Below, piece after piece: positions 24,301 through 32,768 of a DNA stretch of 64,000 nt. Source of the DNA: Oleiharenicola lentus (GTDB taxonomy: Bacteria > Verrucomicrobiota > Verrucomicrobiia > Opitutales > Opitutaceae); assembly GCF_004118375.1 (NCBI RefSeq), contig NZ_SDHX01000001.1, forward strand, positions 1,677,693 to 1,741,692. The letters are read 5' to 3'. The notes beneath the pieces were generated by a model. It searched no databases. It was not told the origin of the DNA and saw nothing but the letters and a program-made list of their open reading frames with translations. Position numbers and translations under genes: made by a program. Within the stretch, counting starts at the first letter, position 1, and each line of letters opens with the position of its first letter.

Positions 24301-25712
24301 CCGGCCGGCACCGGCTCCACCGGTTTGGCGGGGGCGCTCTTGGCGGGCGGGGCCTCGCTGCGGCCCTGGATGGCGCGGCGGATGTCGTTGTAGCTCACGT
24401 AAACGATCAGGCCGATGAGCAGGACGAAGCAGGCGGCGACAGCGTTTTGCATCCAGACCGGGTTGAGGGGTTTGCCGCGGAGCTTGGCCAGCGTGGCGAA
24501 GACGACGTGGCCGCCGTCGAGCACGGGGATGGGCAGCAGGTTGAAGATCGCCAGCGAGACATTGATCGCGATCAGGAAGGCGAGGGCGGGGATGATGCCG
24601 ATGGTCGCGACCTGCTGGAGGTTGTCCACGATGCCGACGATGCCGCTCATGTGCCGCACGCCGATGTCGGACTGGCGGTTGAGCAGGCTGGAGAGCGTCT
24701 GGTAAACCTGGGTGAGGGCGTCGCCAATCTGCGCGAAGGGCGTCGGGTGCATGAGCACCGTCTCGATGCGCCAAGTGACGCCGATCAGGAAGAGGGTCTG
24801 GCCTTCAATCGTCTGAAGGCGCGGCTGGAGCGAGGCAGTCAGCTCTTTGCCGTCGCGTTGGATGAGCAGGGTGCTCGGTTCGTTGGACTTTTTCTGGAAG
24901 TGTTCGCGCAACTCGTCGCGACGGGCCAGCGGTTTGCCGTCCACGGCGATGATGCGGTCGCCGGCGCGGAGGCCGGCGAGCGCGGCCGGGGAGTCGGCGT
25001 TCACCTTGTCGATGACGAGGTCGGAGCGCGGCGCGAGGCCGACGGTGCGCAGGCCCTCGGTGCCGGTCAGCTCGGGATAAACCTGTTTGGTGAGCGTGGC
25101 GCCGGCGCGCTCGAGGGTTATTTCCATGACGCGGCGTCCGTCCGGGGCGATCTGGGAGCCGAGGATGATGGCCGTGATGAGGTCCTGAAAATTCGCGACC
25201 GGCTTGCCGTCGACCGAGCGGATGATGTCGCCCGGCTGGAGCCCGGCGGCGAAGGCCGGGCCGGGGACGGTCTTGCCGTCGGTCGTCACGACTTCCTTGG
25301 CCACCTCTCCGATCTCGGTGCGGTTGAACTCAGCGGGCACGTTCACGCCGACGGCCCAGACGATACAGCCGAGGGCGAGGGCGAAGAGGATGTTCGCGGC
25401 CGGGCCGGCGACCGCGACGATGACCTTGGAGAGGTAGCTCGCAGGCGGCAGGTTCTTGGCGGCCTCGGGCACGTCGCCCTCGAAATCGCCGAGGTCCGAG
25501 AGCTGCGGCACCATCACGTAGGCGCCGATAGGCAGCCAGCAGATGCAGTATTCCACGCCGCGCCACTTCCAGCTGACGATGGGCTTGCCGATGCCGAAGA
25601 TCGAGAAACGCGGCACGACCATCCCGCGCCAGCGGGCCGCGAGGAAGTGCCCCAGCTCATGGATGAAGATCGAGAGGGTGACGAGACCGATGGCGAGGAG
25701 CAGTTGCAGCAT
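24294..25712 (-). CDS. rseP: RIP metalloprotease RseP (site-2 protease)
   Basis: Intramembrane zinc protease, 472 aa. The HELGH active site is at residues 18-22 in the first helix. Two PDZ modules follow (about 185-265, with PDAR-like GLQPGDIIRSVDGKP; and about 270-350, with AGLRAGDRIIAVDGKP). The second membrane motif NLLPIPVLDGGHVV completes the active site. The family cleaves anti-sigma factors and remnant signal peptides. The gene lies five bases after dxr, the classical dxr-rseP pairing. The C-terminus is a short Pro/Ala-rich tail. Confidence 0.95.
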   Translation of the reverse strand: MLQLLLAIGLVTLSIFIHELGHFLAARWRGMVVPRFSIFGIGKPIVSWKWRGVEYCICWLPIGAYVMVPQLSDLGDFEGDVPEAAKNLPPASYLSKVIVAVAGPAANILFALALGCIVWAVGVNVPAEFNRTEIGEVAKEVVTTDGKTVPGPAFAAGLQPGDIIRSVDGKPVANFQDLITAIILGSQIAPDGRRVMEITLERAGATLTKQVYPELTGTEGLRTVGLAPRSDLVIDKVNADSPAALAGLRAGDRIIAVDGKPLARRDELREHFQKKSNEPSTLLIQRDGKELTASLQPRLQTIEGQTLFLIGVTWRIETVLMHPTPFAQIGDALTQVYQTLSSLLNRQSDIGVRHMSGIVGIVDNLQQVATIGIIPALAFLIAINVSLAIFNLLPIPVLDGGHVVFATLAKLRGKPLNPVWMQNAVAACFVLLIGLIVYVSYNDIRRAIQGRSEAPPAKSAPAKPVEPVPAGK

Positions 25713-25717
25713 GGGGA

Positions 25718-26917
25718 TCAGGCGACCGTCGGGAGGTGCGCGGTGGCGGACGCACGAGCTTGCTGGTCCACGGCAATGACCTCGGCGAGGGACTTTGGTT
25801 CAACGGTCGGCATGCGGGACAGAGTATGCTCCGTCACGCGGGGAATCGCAAGAAAGGGGATGCGCCCGGCGAGGAAGGCCGCCACGGCGACCTCGTTGGC
25901 GGCGTTGAAGACCGCCGGGGCGGTGCCGCCGGCGCGCATGGCCTCGCGGGCCAGGCGCAGGCAGGGGTAGCGGGTCTCGTCGGCCGGCCGGAAATCGAGC
26001 GAGAACACCTTCTCCAGCGGCAGGGCGCTGTCCGTGCCCGCGGGCGCGCGGTCGGGCCAGAGCAGGGCGTGCTGGATGGGGAAAGTCATCGAGGGCGGGC
26101 ACATCTGCGCCAGCATCGAGCCGTCGGTGAACTCGACGAGACAGTGGACGATGCTCTGCGCGTGGAGCACGGCCTGGCACTGCTCGGCGCGGAGGCCGAA
26201 CAGCCACTGTGCCTCGATGAGTTCGAGGCCTTTGTTGGCCAGGGTGGCGGAGTCCACGGTGATCTTGGGGCCCATGGCCCAGTTGGGGTGCTTGAGGGCG
26301 TCGGCGACCGTGGCGGTGGCGAGTTTCTCCAGCGGCCAGTCGCGGAAGGCGCCGCCTGAGGCGGTGAGCACGAGCCGGCGGACGTCGCTGGAACGGTGGC
26401 CTTCCAGGCACTGGAAAACGGCGTTGTGTTCGCTGTCCACGGGGAGCAGGCGCACGCCGTTGGCCTGGGCGGCGGACATCACGAACTTGCCGGCCATCAC
26501 GAGGATTTCCTTGGAGGCGAGGGCGATGGTTTTCTTCGCGGCGATGGCGGCGAGCGCGGGCTGCAGGCCGGCGGTGCCGACGACGGCAATGAGCACGGTA
26601 TCGGCCTCGGGCAGGGCGGCGAGGGCGCTGAGGCCTTCGATCCCTCCATGAAATTGGGTGCCGGGTGGAAAGGAGGGATCGCTGCGGGCGGCTTTGAGCG
26701 CATCCGCGTCGTGCAAACCAACATGGCGCACGCCAAACTGTCTGGCGATTTCGGCGAGACGCGCGTGATTGCGTTGGGCGGCAATGCCCACGAGCTCCAG
26801 CCGGTCGCGGTGCGCGGCGATGACGCGGAGCGTGCTCTCGCCGATGGAGCCGGTGGCGCCGAGGAGGACGATGCGTTTTTTAGCCACGGGTTTCACGGCT
26901 GTGCCCGGTTGAGACAT
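25718..26917 (-). CDS. dxr: 1-deoxy-D-xylulose-5-phosphate reductoisomerase
   Basis: Second MEP-pathway enzyme (DXP to MEP, NADPH-dependent), 399 aa. The NADPH loop GATGSIGESTL is at residues 20-30. Metal/substrate motifs are LLPVDSEHNAVFQCLEG and LTASGGAFRDWPLEKL; a NKGLELIEAQWLF stretch also fits. It is co-oriented with rseP (5-bp gap) and, across a repeat-filled gap, with cdsA and uppS. A 12-residue N-terminal extension precedes the conserved start. Confidence 0.96.
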   Translation of the reverse strand: MSQPGTAVKPVAKKRIVLLGATGSIGESTLRVIAAHRDRLELVGIAAQRNHARLAEIARQFGVRHVGLHDADALKAARSDPSFPPGTQFHGGIEGLSALAALPEADTVLIAVVGTAGLQPALAAIAAKKTIALASKEILVMAGKFVMSAAQANGVRLLPVDSEHNAVFQCLEGHRSSDVRRLVLTASGGAFRDWPLEKLATATVADALKHPNWAMGPKITVDSATLANKGLELIEAQWLFGLRAEQCQAVLHAQSIVHCLVEFTDGSMLAQMCPPSMTFPIQHALLWPDRAPAGTDSALPLEKVFSLDFRPADETRYPCLRLAREAMRAGGTAPAVFNAANEVAVAAFLAGRIPFLAIPRVTEHTLSRMPTVEPKSLAEVIAVDQQARASATAHLPTVA

Positions 26918-26931
26918 GTCATTCGTTTCGT

Positions 26932-27015
26932 GTCATTCTCAGCGCTGCGAAGAATCCAGCAGGCACCGGATACTATGTCCGTAGTCGCTGGATCCTTCGC
27001 TGCGCTCAGGATGAC
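26932..27015. repeat. REP-like palindrome, family A
   Basis: 84 bp between cdsA and dxr: GTCATTCTCAGCGCTGCGAA with GAATCCAG on the left, CTGGATCCTTCGCTGCGCTC with AGGATGAC on the right. It is followed by a family C fragment at 27031-27064 (TTTATCCGTGTGCATCCGTG). Confidence 0.8.
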
Positions 27016-27078
27016 AGGCAGGGAGGACTGAGCGTCTTTATCCGTGTGCATCCGTGTAGTCCGTGGCGCCAGTCCGGT

Positions 27079-27921
27079 TCACTCCAGAAACAGGAACATG
27101 AAATACGCCACCGGCGCCGTCAGGATGAGGCTGTCGGTCAGGTCGAAGGCGCCGCCGATGCCGGGGATGAGCACGCCGGTGTCCTTGATGTCGGCGCGGC
27201 GTTTCAGGGCGGACTCGATGAGATCGGAGACAATCGTGATCAGGGCGATCGGCAGCGCCATCAGCGCGGCGACGAGCGGGGTGAGGGTGGGCGAGAGGTG
27301 TTCCGAGGCAAACCACGCGATGCCCGCGCCGATGCCCGCGGAGATGAGCACGCCACCGACGGCGCCTTCCCAGGTTTTTTTGGGGCTGATGTGGGGCGCC
27401 ATCTTGTGTTTGCCGACGGCGAGGCCGGTGAGCAGCGCGCCGACGTCGCAGAACTTGGAAACCGCCACCGTCCACACGCAGAGGATGAGGTTGTCGCCCT
27501 CGTAGCCGGAGCGCATGAGGATCGCCACGAGGTAGTGCAGCATGAACGACACAAACAACAGGCCCATCATGGTGGCGGCGATGGCCTCGATGCGGCTGGT
27601 GGCGTCGCGCTCGCCGAGCACGCGCACGCAGCAGACGACCAACGCCAGCACGAGAAAGCCCGCGGGCAGGCTGGCGATCACGTCCGGCTCCTCGCTGAAG
27701 TAGGCCAGCACGTAGGGCGCGGGGACGATCAGCAGGTTGAACACCTGGCCCATGACGCGGAACGGCCGGCTGCCGAGCTTGGTCGTCATCGTGTAGAACT
27801 CGTGCAGCGTGAGCGCGGAGAGCACGGTGACGAGCGCGACGCCCGCGTGGGCGCCGAAGAACCACAGGCTGCCGATCAGGATGGTCCAGAGGACGAGGGT
27901 GCTGAAGATGCGTTTGGCCAC
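27079..27921 (-). CDS. cdsA: Phosphatidate cytidylyltransferase
   Basis: Makes CDP-diacylglycerol from phosphatidate and CTP in the inner membrane. 280 aa with about eight hydrophobic helices and the C-terminal CdsA signature region (SDLIESALKRRADIKDTG, then LIPGIGGAFDLTDS). The start is 14 bases after the uppS stop, so the two are co-transcribed. The family order uppS-cdsA-dxr-rseP is widely conserved in bacteria. Confidence 0.94.
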   Translation of the reverse strand: MAKRIFSTLVLWTILIGSLWFFGAHAGVALVTVLSALTLHEFYTMTTKLGSRPFRVMGQVFNLLIVPAPYVLAYFSEEPDVIASLPAGFLVLALVVCCVRVLGERDATSRIEAIAATMMGLLFVSFMLHYLVAILMRSGYEGDNLILCVWTVAVSKFCDVGALLTGLAVGKHKMAPHISPKKTWEGAVGGVLISAGIGAGIAWFASEHLSPTLTPLVAALMALPIALITIVSDLIESALKRRADIKDTGVLIPGIGGAFDLTDSLILTAPVAYFMFLFLE

Positions 27922-27935
27922 GGGAAGGGGGTAAA

Positions 27936-28685
27936 TTACTGGGGACCGGTGCGAAGCTGTTCGGTGGTGAGGCCGTAGCGGCGCTCGCGGCGGTTGAACT
28001 CGACCACCGCGGCCTCAAGGTCGGCCTTGCCGAAGTCCGGCCAGGCGATGGGCGTGAAGATCATCTCCGCGTAGGCCAGCTGCAGCATGAGAAAATTGCT
28101 GATGCGCTGCTCGCCCGAGGTGCGGATGAGCAGGTCGGGTTCGGGAATGTCCGCGACGCCGGTGTAGAGGTAGCGGCTGAACGACTCCCACGAGGATTCA
28201 CCGGACTTTTCGCGTCCGGCTTGCACGGCGGCGGCGTAGTCGCGCGCGGCGTCGGCGACCTCGGTGCGGGAACCGTAGTTGAGCGCCAGCACGAGGGTCC
28301 ACTCGGTGAAGTCCTTGGTGGCCTCCTTCACGCGGTTGAGTTCACGCTGGACGTTTTCGGGCAGTTCATGCGTGCGGCCGATGGTGAGCAGGCGCACGCG
28401 GTTCTTGATGAGGTTGTTAAGCTCGCGCTTCAGGAAGTAGTCGAGCAGGCCCATGAGACCGGAGACCTCCTCCGGCGGGCGTTTCCAGTTTTCGACGGAA
28501 AAGGCGTAAAGGGTGATGTAGCGGATGCCGATTTCGCGGGCGGCGTCCACCACGGTGCGGACGGTCTCGACCCCCCGGCGGTGACCTTCCAACCGGGGCA
28601 ACCCACGCTGCTTCGCCCACCGGCCGTTGCCATCCATGATGATGGCGACGTGCTGCGGAATCTGGCCGGGCGAGGGTGACGACAT
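27936..28685 (-). CDS. uppS: Undecaprenyl diphosphate synthase
   Basis: Cis-prenyltransferase that makes the C55 carrier for cell-wall and LPS sugars. The 249-aa protein shows IIMDGNGRWAKQRGLPRLEG (catalytic Asp in MDGNGRWA), YAFSVENWKRP and the C-terminal DLLIRTSGEQRISNFLMLQL. It is first in the uppS-cdsA run and divergent from the pterin dehydratase gene, so the 68-base gap between them should hold both promoters. Confidence 0.96.
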   Translation of the reverse strand: MSSPSPGQIPQHVAIIMDGNGRWAKQRGLPRLEGHRRGVETVRTVVDAAREIGIRYITLYAFSVENWKRPPEEVSGLMGLLDYFLKRELNNLIKNRVRLLTIGRTHELPENVQRELNRVKEATKDFTEWTLVLALNYGSRTEVADAARDYAAAVQAGREKSGESSWESFSRYLYTGVADIPEPDLLIRTSGEQRISNFLMLQLAYAEMIFTPIAWPDFGKADLEAAVVEFNRRERRYGLTTEQLRTGPQ

Positions 28686-28753
28686 GAGAGGCCGCGATTT
28701 AGGAAGCCGGAGGCAAGTTTGACAAGGTGCGATTGAGGGCGCTCTATCCGCTC

Positions 28754-29041
28754 ATGGCCAAGCCGCTCAGCCCCGAAGAGATCTCATTCGCGCTGACCGC
28801 GCTGCCCGGCTGGCGGTTTGAAAACGATGCACTGGCGAAGGACTTTAAGTTTGGTTCCTTCCGCGCGGCGATGGCCTTCATGGTTCGGGTCGGTTTCGAG
28901 GCCGAGGCGGCCGACCATCATCCGGAGTGGACCAACGTCTATAACCGCGTGGCGATCCGCCTGAAAACGCATTCGGCCGGCGGCAAGGTCACGGGCAAGG
29001 ACGTGGAGCTGGCGAAAGCGATCGAGAAGGTGGCGGGCTAG
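28754..29041 (+). CDS. 4a-hydroxytetrahydrobiopterin dehydratase (PCD/DCoH)
   Basis: 95-aa pterin-4a-carbinolamine dehydratase. The active-site signature is EAADHHPEWTNVYNRVAIRL, and KTHSAGGKVTGKDVELAKAI fits the family's closing helix. The ATG at 28754 (MAKPLSPEEI) is preferred; nine upstream residues are not conserved. The function may be pterin recycling or molybdopterin-related, as no hydroxylase is adjacent. The stop is TAG. Confidence 0.92.
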   Translation: MAKPLSPEEISFALTALPGWRFENDALAKDFKFGSFRAAMAFMVRVGFEAEAADHHPEWTNVYNRVAIRLKTHSAGGKVTGKDVELAKAIEKVAG

Positions 29042-29045
29042 GCGC

Positions 29046-29119
29046 CGGTGGAACGCGTTGATCCCGACGCGTTTTTCCCGGCACAAGGCAAGCGCGTTGA
29101 GGAGCAACGCGCTCCACCT
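29046..29119. repeat. GTGGAACGCGTTG inverted repeat
   Basis: GGTGGAACGCGTTGATCCC on the left and GAGGAGCAACGCGCTCCACC on the right, with inner copies of ACGCG. It occupies the whole convergent gap between the pterin dehydratase and nucleoside phosphorylase genes. The hairpin could terminate both transcripts, although the only T-run (TTTTT) is in the loop. Confidence 0.65.
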
Positions 29120-29951
29120 ACAGCACCTTCACCGCGGCCAGCACCAGTTTCTCGAACGCGGCGGCGCCTTTGCCGGCGTTTTCGAGGGTGTGGGCGTGGG
29201 TGAGGCTTTCGGCGGAGAGGCCGGCGCCCATGTTGGTGATGCAGGAAACGCCGGCAACTTTCATGCCGCAGTGCCGGGCGAGCAGGCACTCGGGCACGCT
29301 CGACATGCCCACGGCGTCGCCGCCCCAACCCTGCGCCATGCGAATCTCCGCGGGCGTTTCGAAGGACGGACCGCGGAAGGCGACATAGACGCCCTCGTGC
29401 AGGGTGATGGCGTTGTCCTTGGCGACGTGCTTGAGCTTCGCGCGATGGCCCGGGTCCCAGGCGTCGGTCACCGAGAAGAAGCGCGGGCCGAAGGCGTCGT
29501 CGTTGGGTCCGACGAGCGGGTTGAGGCCGAGGAAATTGATGTGGTCGGTGATGAGCATCAGCTCGCTGACGCCGATGTGGGCGCGCAGGCTGCCGGCAGC
29601 GTTGGAGAGAAAGAGCGTCTCGACGCCGACGGCGCGCACCGCGCGGATCATGGTCTTCAGCGGGTAGGCGTCGTGGGTTTCGTAGAAATGCTTGCGGCCG
29701 CTGAGCACGATGACGGGCACGCCGCTGAGGGTGCCGAGGATGAGCTGGCCAACATGGCCGGCGACCGTGAGCTCGGGGAAGCCGGGCAGGTCGCGGTAGG
29801 GGAGGATCACCGGGCGCTCGACCAGCCGCGCCAGCCCGCCGAGGCCGGAACCGAGGATGAGGGCGAGCTTCGGGCGCAACCCGCCCAGCGCGGCGGTGAT
29901 CTTGGCGGCGGAGAGGCGAACGTTTTCGGCGTGGGTCTGGGCGTCGGGCAT
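29118..29951 (-). CDS. Purine nucleoside phosphorylase (trimeric PNP type)
   Basis: Phosphorolysis of purine nucleosides in salvage. 277 aa from the ATG at 29951 (MPDAQTHAEN); an ATG at 30014 would add 21 residues with no family support. Motifs: phosphate-binding LILGSGLGGLARLV, SGRKHFYE, LSNAAGSLRAHIG, and base-binding GVYVAFRGPSFETPAEIRM. The ending MGAGLSAESLTHAHTL is typical. It is divergent from the exported PLD gene, with a family A palindrome between them. Confidence 0.93.
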   Translation of the reverse strand: MPDAQTHAENVRLSAAKITAALGGLRPKLALILGSGLGGLARLVERPVILPYRDLPGFPELTVAGHVGQLILGTLSGVPVIVLSGRKHFYETHDAYPLKTMIRAVRAVGVETLFLSNAAGSLRAHIGVSELMLITDHINFLGLNPLVGPNDDAFGPRFFSVTDAWDPGHRAKLKHVAKDNAITLHEGVYVAFRGPSFETPAEIRMAQGWGGDAVGMSSVPECLLARHCGMKVAGVSCITNMGAGLSAESLTHAHTLENAGKGAAAFEKLVLAAVKVL

Positions 29952-30034
29952 GACGCGGAGCTTGGCGGAAAGTGCGGGCCACACAAGCCCGGGGGAGGCG
30001 GCATTCTCTGCCATGCCAGCGATACCACTTGCCT

Positions 30035-30116
30035 GTCATTCTGAGCGCAGCGAAGAATCCAGCGTGATGCCCGCCCGCGTGCGTAAATCTGGATTCTTCG
30101 CTGCGCTCAGAATGAC
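30035..30116. repeat. REP-like palindrome, family A, overlapping a coding start
   Basis: 82 bp: GTCATTCTGAGCGCAGCGAA with GAATCCAG on the left, CTGGATTCTTCGCTGCGCTC with AGAATGAC on the right, the most symmetrical copy in the window. Its right half lies inside the reading frame of the following PLD gene. Confidence 0.85.
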
Positions 30117-31824
30117 AGCTGCGGTGCTTGCGCTGTTTACCGGGCAGCGTCTCGCGGCCGCCGACCTGCAAGTTCCCTTGGGAGAATCGCCGCTCGGGCC
30201 GGTGGTCACTGCCGCCTTGGCCGAGGCGGCGAAGCGTGGCACCACCCACCACAACCGCGTGGCCCTGGTGGAGGGCGGCTACGATGCGCTGCTCCTGCGC
30301 GTGCATCTCATCCGCCATGCGCAGAAGTCCATCGCGGTGCAGACCTTCATCTGGAGCGACGACGAGTGCGGCCGGCTCATCACCTACGAGCTCATCGAGG
30401 CGGCGAAGCGCGGCGTGAAGGTGCGTCTCATCGCCGACCACCTGTTCTCCGACCAGGACCCGGACACGGTGGCTTTCCTGGCGACGGCCCACCCCAACTT
30501 CGCGGTGCGGCACTACCGGCCGGCCGCCTCGCGCATCAAACCCACGCGACTGCAGCTGCTGCTCGCCGGGCTGAAGTCGTTCCACGCCGTGAACCAGCGC
30601 ATGCACAACAAAATCATGCTCTTTGACGAGACGGTGCTCGTGACGGGCGGGCGCAACATCGAGAACAGCTATTTCGACCACGCCACCGGTCTCAACTACC
30701 GCGACCGCGACGTGCTGGCCATCGGTCCCGTGGCGCGGGCGGCGGCGGAATCGTTCGACGATTACTGGGGCTACCGGCATGTCGTGCCGAGCGGCGAGCT
30801 GCGCGACGTGGCGGAAGTGATCGCGCGCGGCGACTACCGGCGGTACCCGCGGCGCGAGGACTGGGATTTCGGCGGGCTGTTCGACGAACTCGACCGCGAG
30901 GCCAACGACCCCGCGCTGATCACCGCGCGGTTCGGCGCGAGCCTGCGACCCGTCGAGCGGGCGGTCTTCATCGCCGACCTGCCGGGCAAGGGGAAAGGCT
31001 TCTTCTCGACCAACGCCCGCATCACGCGCGAACTCCGCGGCATACTGGAGCAGGCGCGCCAGCGCATCACCATCCAGACGCCCTATCTCGTGCTGAGCGG
31101 TCCGGCGCAGAGCCTCATCGAGGAATTGCACGAGAAAAACCCGGGCCTGGTGATCCGGCTTTCGACCAACAGCTTTGCCTCCACCGACAACCTGCCGGCC
31201 TACTCGGCCAATTACCGTCTGCGCGGCGACTACATTGAGAAGCTTGGCCTCGAAGTGCACGAGTTCAAGCCGCAGCCGGCGGCGCGGGCGCGGCTGTTTC
31301 CCGGTTACGACCGCATGGCCGCCCGGGCGCGGCAGCTGGGCGGTCCCGCGGCCCCTGCGCCGTTTCTCTCGCTCCATGCCAAGTCGCTCGTCGTGGACGA
31401 TCGCGTGGCCTTCGTCGGCTCCTACAACCTCGATCCCCGCTCGGAGAACCTGAACTGCGAGGCGGGTTTGCTTGTGGAGGATGCCGCCTTCGCCCAGGCC
31501 CTGCGCGCCGAGATCGACCGCGATCTGCGGCCGGAAAACAGCTGGGTCATCGCGCGGCGTCGCCTGCCGCTCGGCCTGGAGACGGTCAACGGACTCATCG
31601 ACGGCGTGATGTCGCTCAGCCCGGTGGACCTGTGGCCGATCCAGAACACGTCCAGCTTCGAGCTGAAGCCCGGGATGGAGGAAGTGCCGCCCGGCCATCC
31701 GCGCTTCTACGAGCACCACCGCGACGTCGGCTCGTTCCCCGGCGCCGACGGCGCGCTGTCGAACAAGGAAATCCTCACCCGCCTCTACAAGGCCATCGGC
31801 ACGCCGCTGACGCCGGTGCTGTAA
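30067..31824 (+). CDS. Exported phospholipase D / cardiolipin-synthase-like protein
   Basis: PLD-superfamily phosphatidyltransferase or hydrolase with two HKD motifs: RMHNKIMLFDETVLVTGGRN and SLHAKSLVVDDRVAFVGSYN. An HKD pair is needed for one active site. From the ATG at 30067 (585 aa) the N-terminus is MPARVRKSGFFAALRMTAAV and then LALFTGQRLAAA, a good signal peptide with basic n-region, but it is encoded by the right half of a family A palindrome. The alternative ATG at 30112 gives a signal peptide without basic residues. The protein is probably periplasmic. The next gene also encodes an exported protein. Confidence 0.9.
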   Translation: MPARVRKSGFFAALRMTAAVLALFTGQRLAAADLQVPLGESPLGPVVTAALAEAAKRGTTHHNRVALVEGGYDALLLRVHLIRHAQKSIAVQTFIWSDDECGRLITYELIEAAKRGVKVRLIADHLFSDQDPDTVAFLATAHPNFAVRHYRPAASRIKPTRLQLLLAGLKSFHAVNQRMHNKIMLFDETVLVTGGRNIENSYFDHATGLNYRDRDVLAIGPVARAAAESFDDYWGYRHVVPSGELRDVAEVIARGDYRRYPRREDWDFGGLFDELDREANDPALITARFGASLRPVERAVFIADLPGKGKGFFSTNARITRELRGILEQARQRITIQTPYLVLSGPAQSLIEELHEKNPGLVIRLSTNSFASTDNLPAYSANYRLRGDYIEKLGLEVHEFKPQPAARARLFPGYDRMAARARQLGGPAAPAPFLSLHAKSLVVDDRVAFVGSYNLDPRSENLNCEAGLLVEDAAFAQALRAEIDRDLRPENSWVIARRRLPLGLETVNGLIDGVMSLSPVDLWPIQNTSSFELKPGMEEVPPGHPRFYEHHRDVGSFPGADGALSNKEILTRLYKAIGTPLTPVL

Positions 31825-31869
31825 ATTCCGGCGCCCCGCGCATGGCACCGTTCGTGCTCGGGTACCGGC

Positions 31870-32763
31870 ATGAAACTTCTCCCGTTTGCCTTGCTGCTCG
31901 GCAGCGCGTTGCTGGCCGGTGCGGCCGATCTGCCGAAAGCCCGGATCGCCGTCGTCGGCGGCACCTACCTCAATGACATCCTGATGGACTCGGGCTGGCT
32001 CAAGTCTCAGTTCACCGTCGAGACCAAGGTCGGGCGCTCCCCCGTGATCCATTACGGCGAGGTGGACGGCGTGCCCTTCTACTACGTGGACGGCCACGGC
32101 GGCGGCAAGTGGCTCGAAACGTGGGCGGCGCTCTATGACCTGGGCGTCAAGGAGGCGATTGGCGGAGCCACGGCCGGCGGCATCAATCTCGCGATGAAGA
32201 CGCGCGACTTTGTCGTTCCGCACGACCTGATCGATTTCAACACGGACCGGCCGAAGATGATTCCGCCCGGCACGCTCAAGGATGAGGGTTTCGTGCTGGC
32301 GCGCCTGACGCCGGCGGTGGATCCGCTCATCCACCGGATCCTCGTTGAGGAGTCGCGGGCGGTGCTGCGGCCCGACCGGAGCTTTGACGACATCAACATT
32401 CACGAAAAGGCCGTCGTCGTGCAGGCGGCGGGCGGCCGCTTTGAGACCGCGGCGGAGATCGCCTATTTCAAGCAGATCGGCGGCGATGTGGTCACGATGA
32501 ACGTCGGCACCGAGATTTCCTACGCCCGGCAGGCGGGCATCAATTACGCCTGTCTCGTCATCGTCTCCAACCCGGCGGAAGGCATCGCGCCGTGGGGCTG
32601 GGATTCGCTCACGGGCGTCTATCAGAAGCTCAATCCCGCCGCGCTGGCCATCGTGCGCCGCGCCTTGCCCCGCCTCGCGAAGCTGCCGGTCGAAGGCCGC
32701 GTGGGCGACGCCCTGCGCGTGCATCCGGAGATGACCGCCAAACCGCAGAAGCCAGGCGACTGA
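31870..32763 (+). CDS. Exported nucleoside-phosphorylase-fold protein (MTAP-like)
   Basis: 297 aa with a cleavable signal peptide (MKLLPFALLLGSALLAGA). The mature part has the PNP/UDP phosphorylase superfamily pattern of MTA phosphorylases: IGGATAGGINLAMKTRDFVV, HEKAVVVQAAGGRFETAAEI, and VTMNVGTEISYARQAGINYA. Superfamily members are normally cytosolic, so an exported one is odd; it may be a periplasmic nucleosidase or phosphorylase, or a non-enzymatic nucleoside binder. It follows the PLD gene by 45 bases on the same strand. Confidence 0.86.
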   Translation: MKLLPFALLLGSALLAGAADLPKARIAVVGGTYLNDILMDSGWLKSQFTVETKVGRSPVIHYGEVDGVPFYYVDGHGGGKWLETWAALYDLGVKEAIGGATAGGINLAMKTRDFVVPHDLIDFNTDRPKMIPPGTLKDEGFVLARLTPAVDPLIHRILVEESRAVLRPDRSFDDINIHEKAVVVQAAGGRFETAAEIAYFKQIGGDVVTMNVGTEISYARQAGINYACLVIVSNPAEGIAPWGWDSLTGVYQKLNPAALAIVRRALPRLAKLPVEGRVGDALRVHPEMTAKPQKPGD

Positions 32764-32768
32764 CCCCG

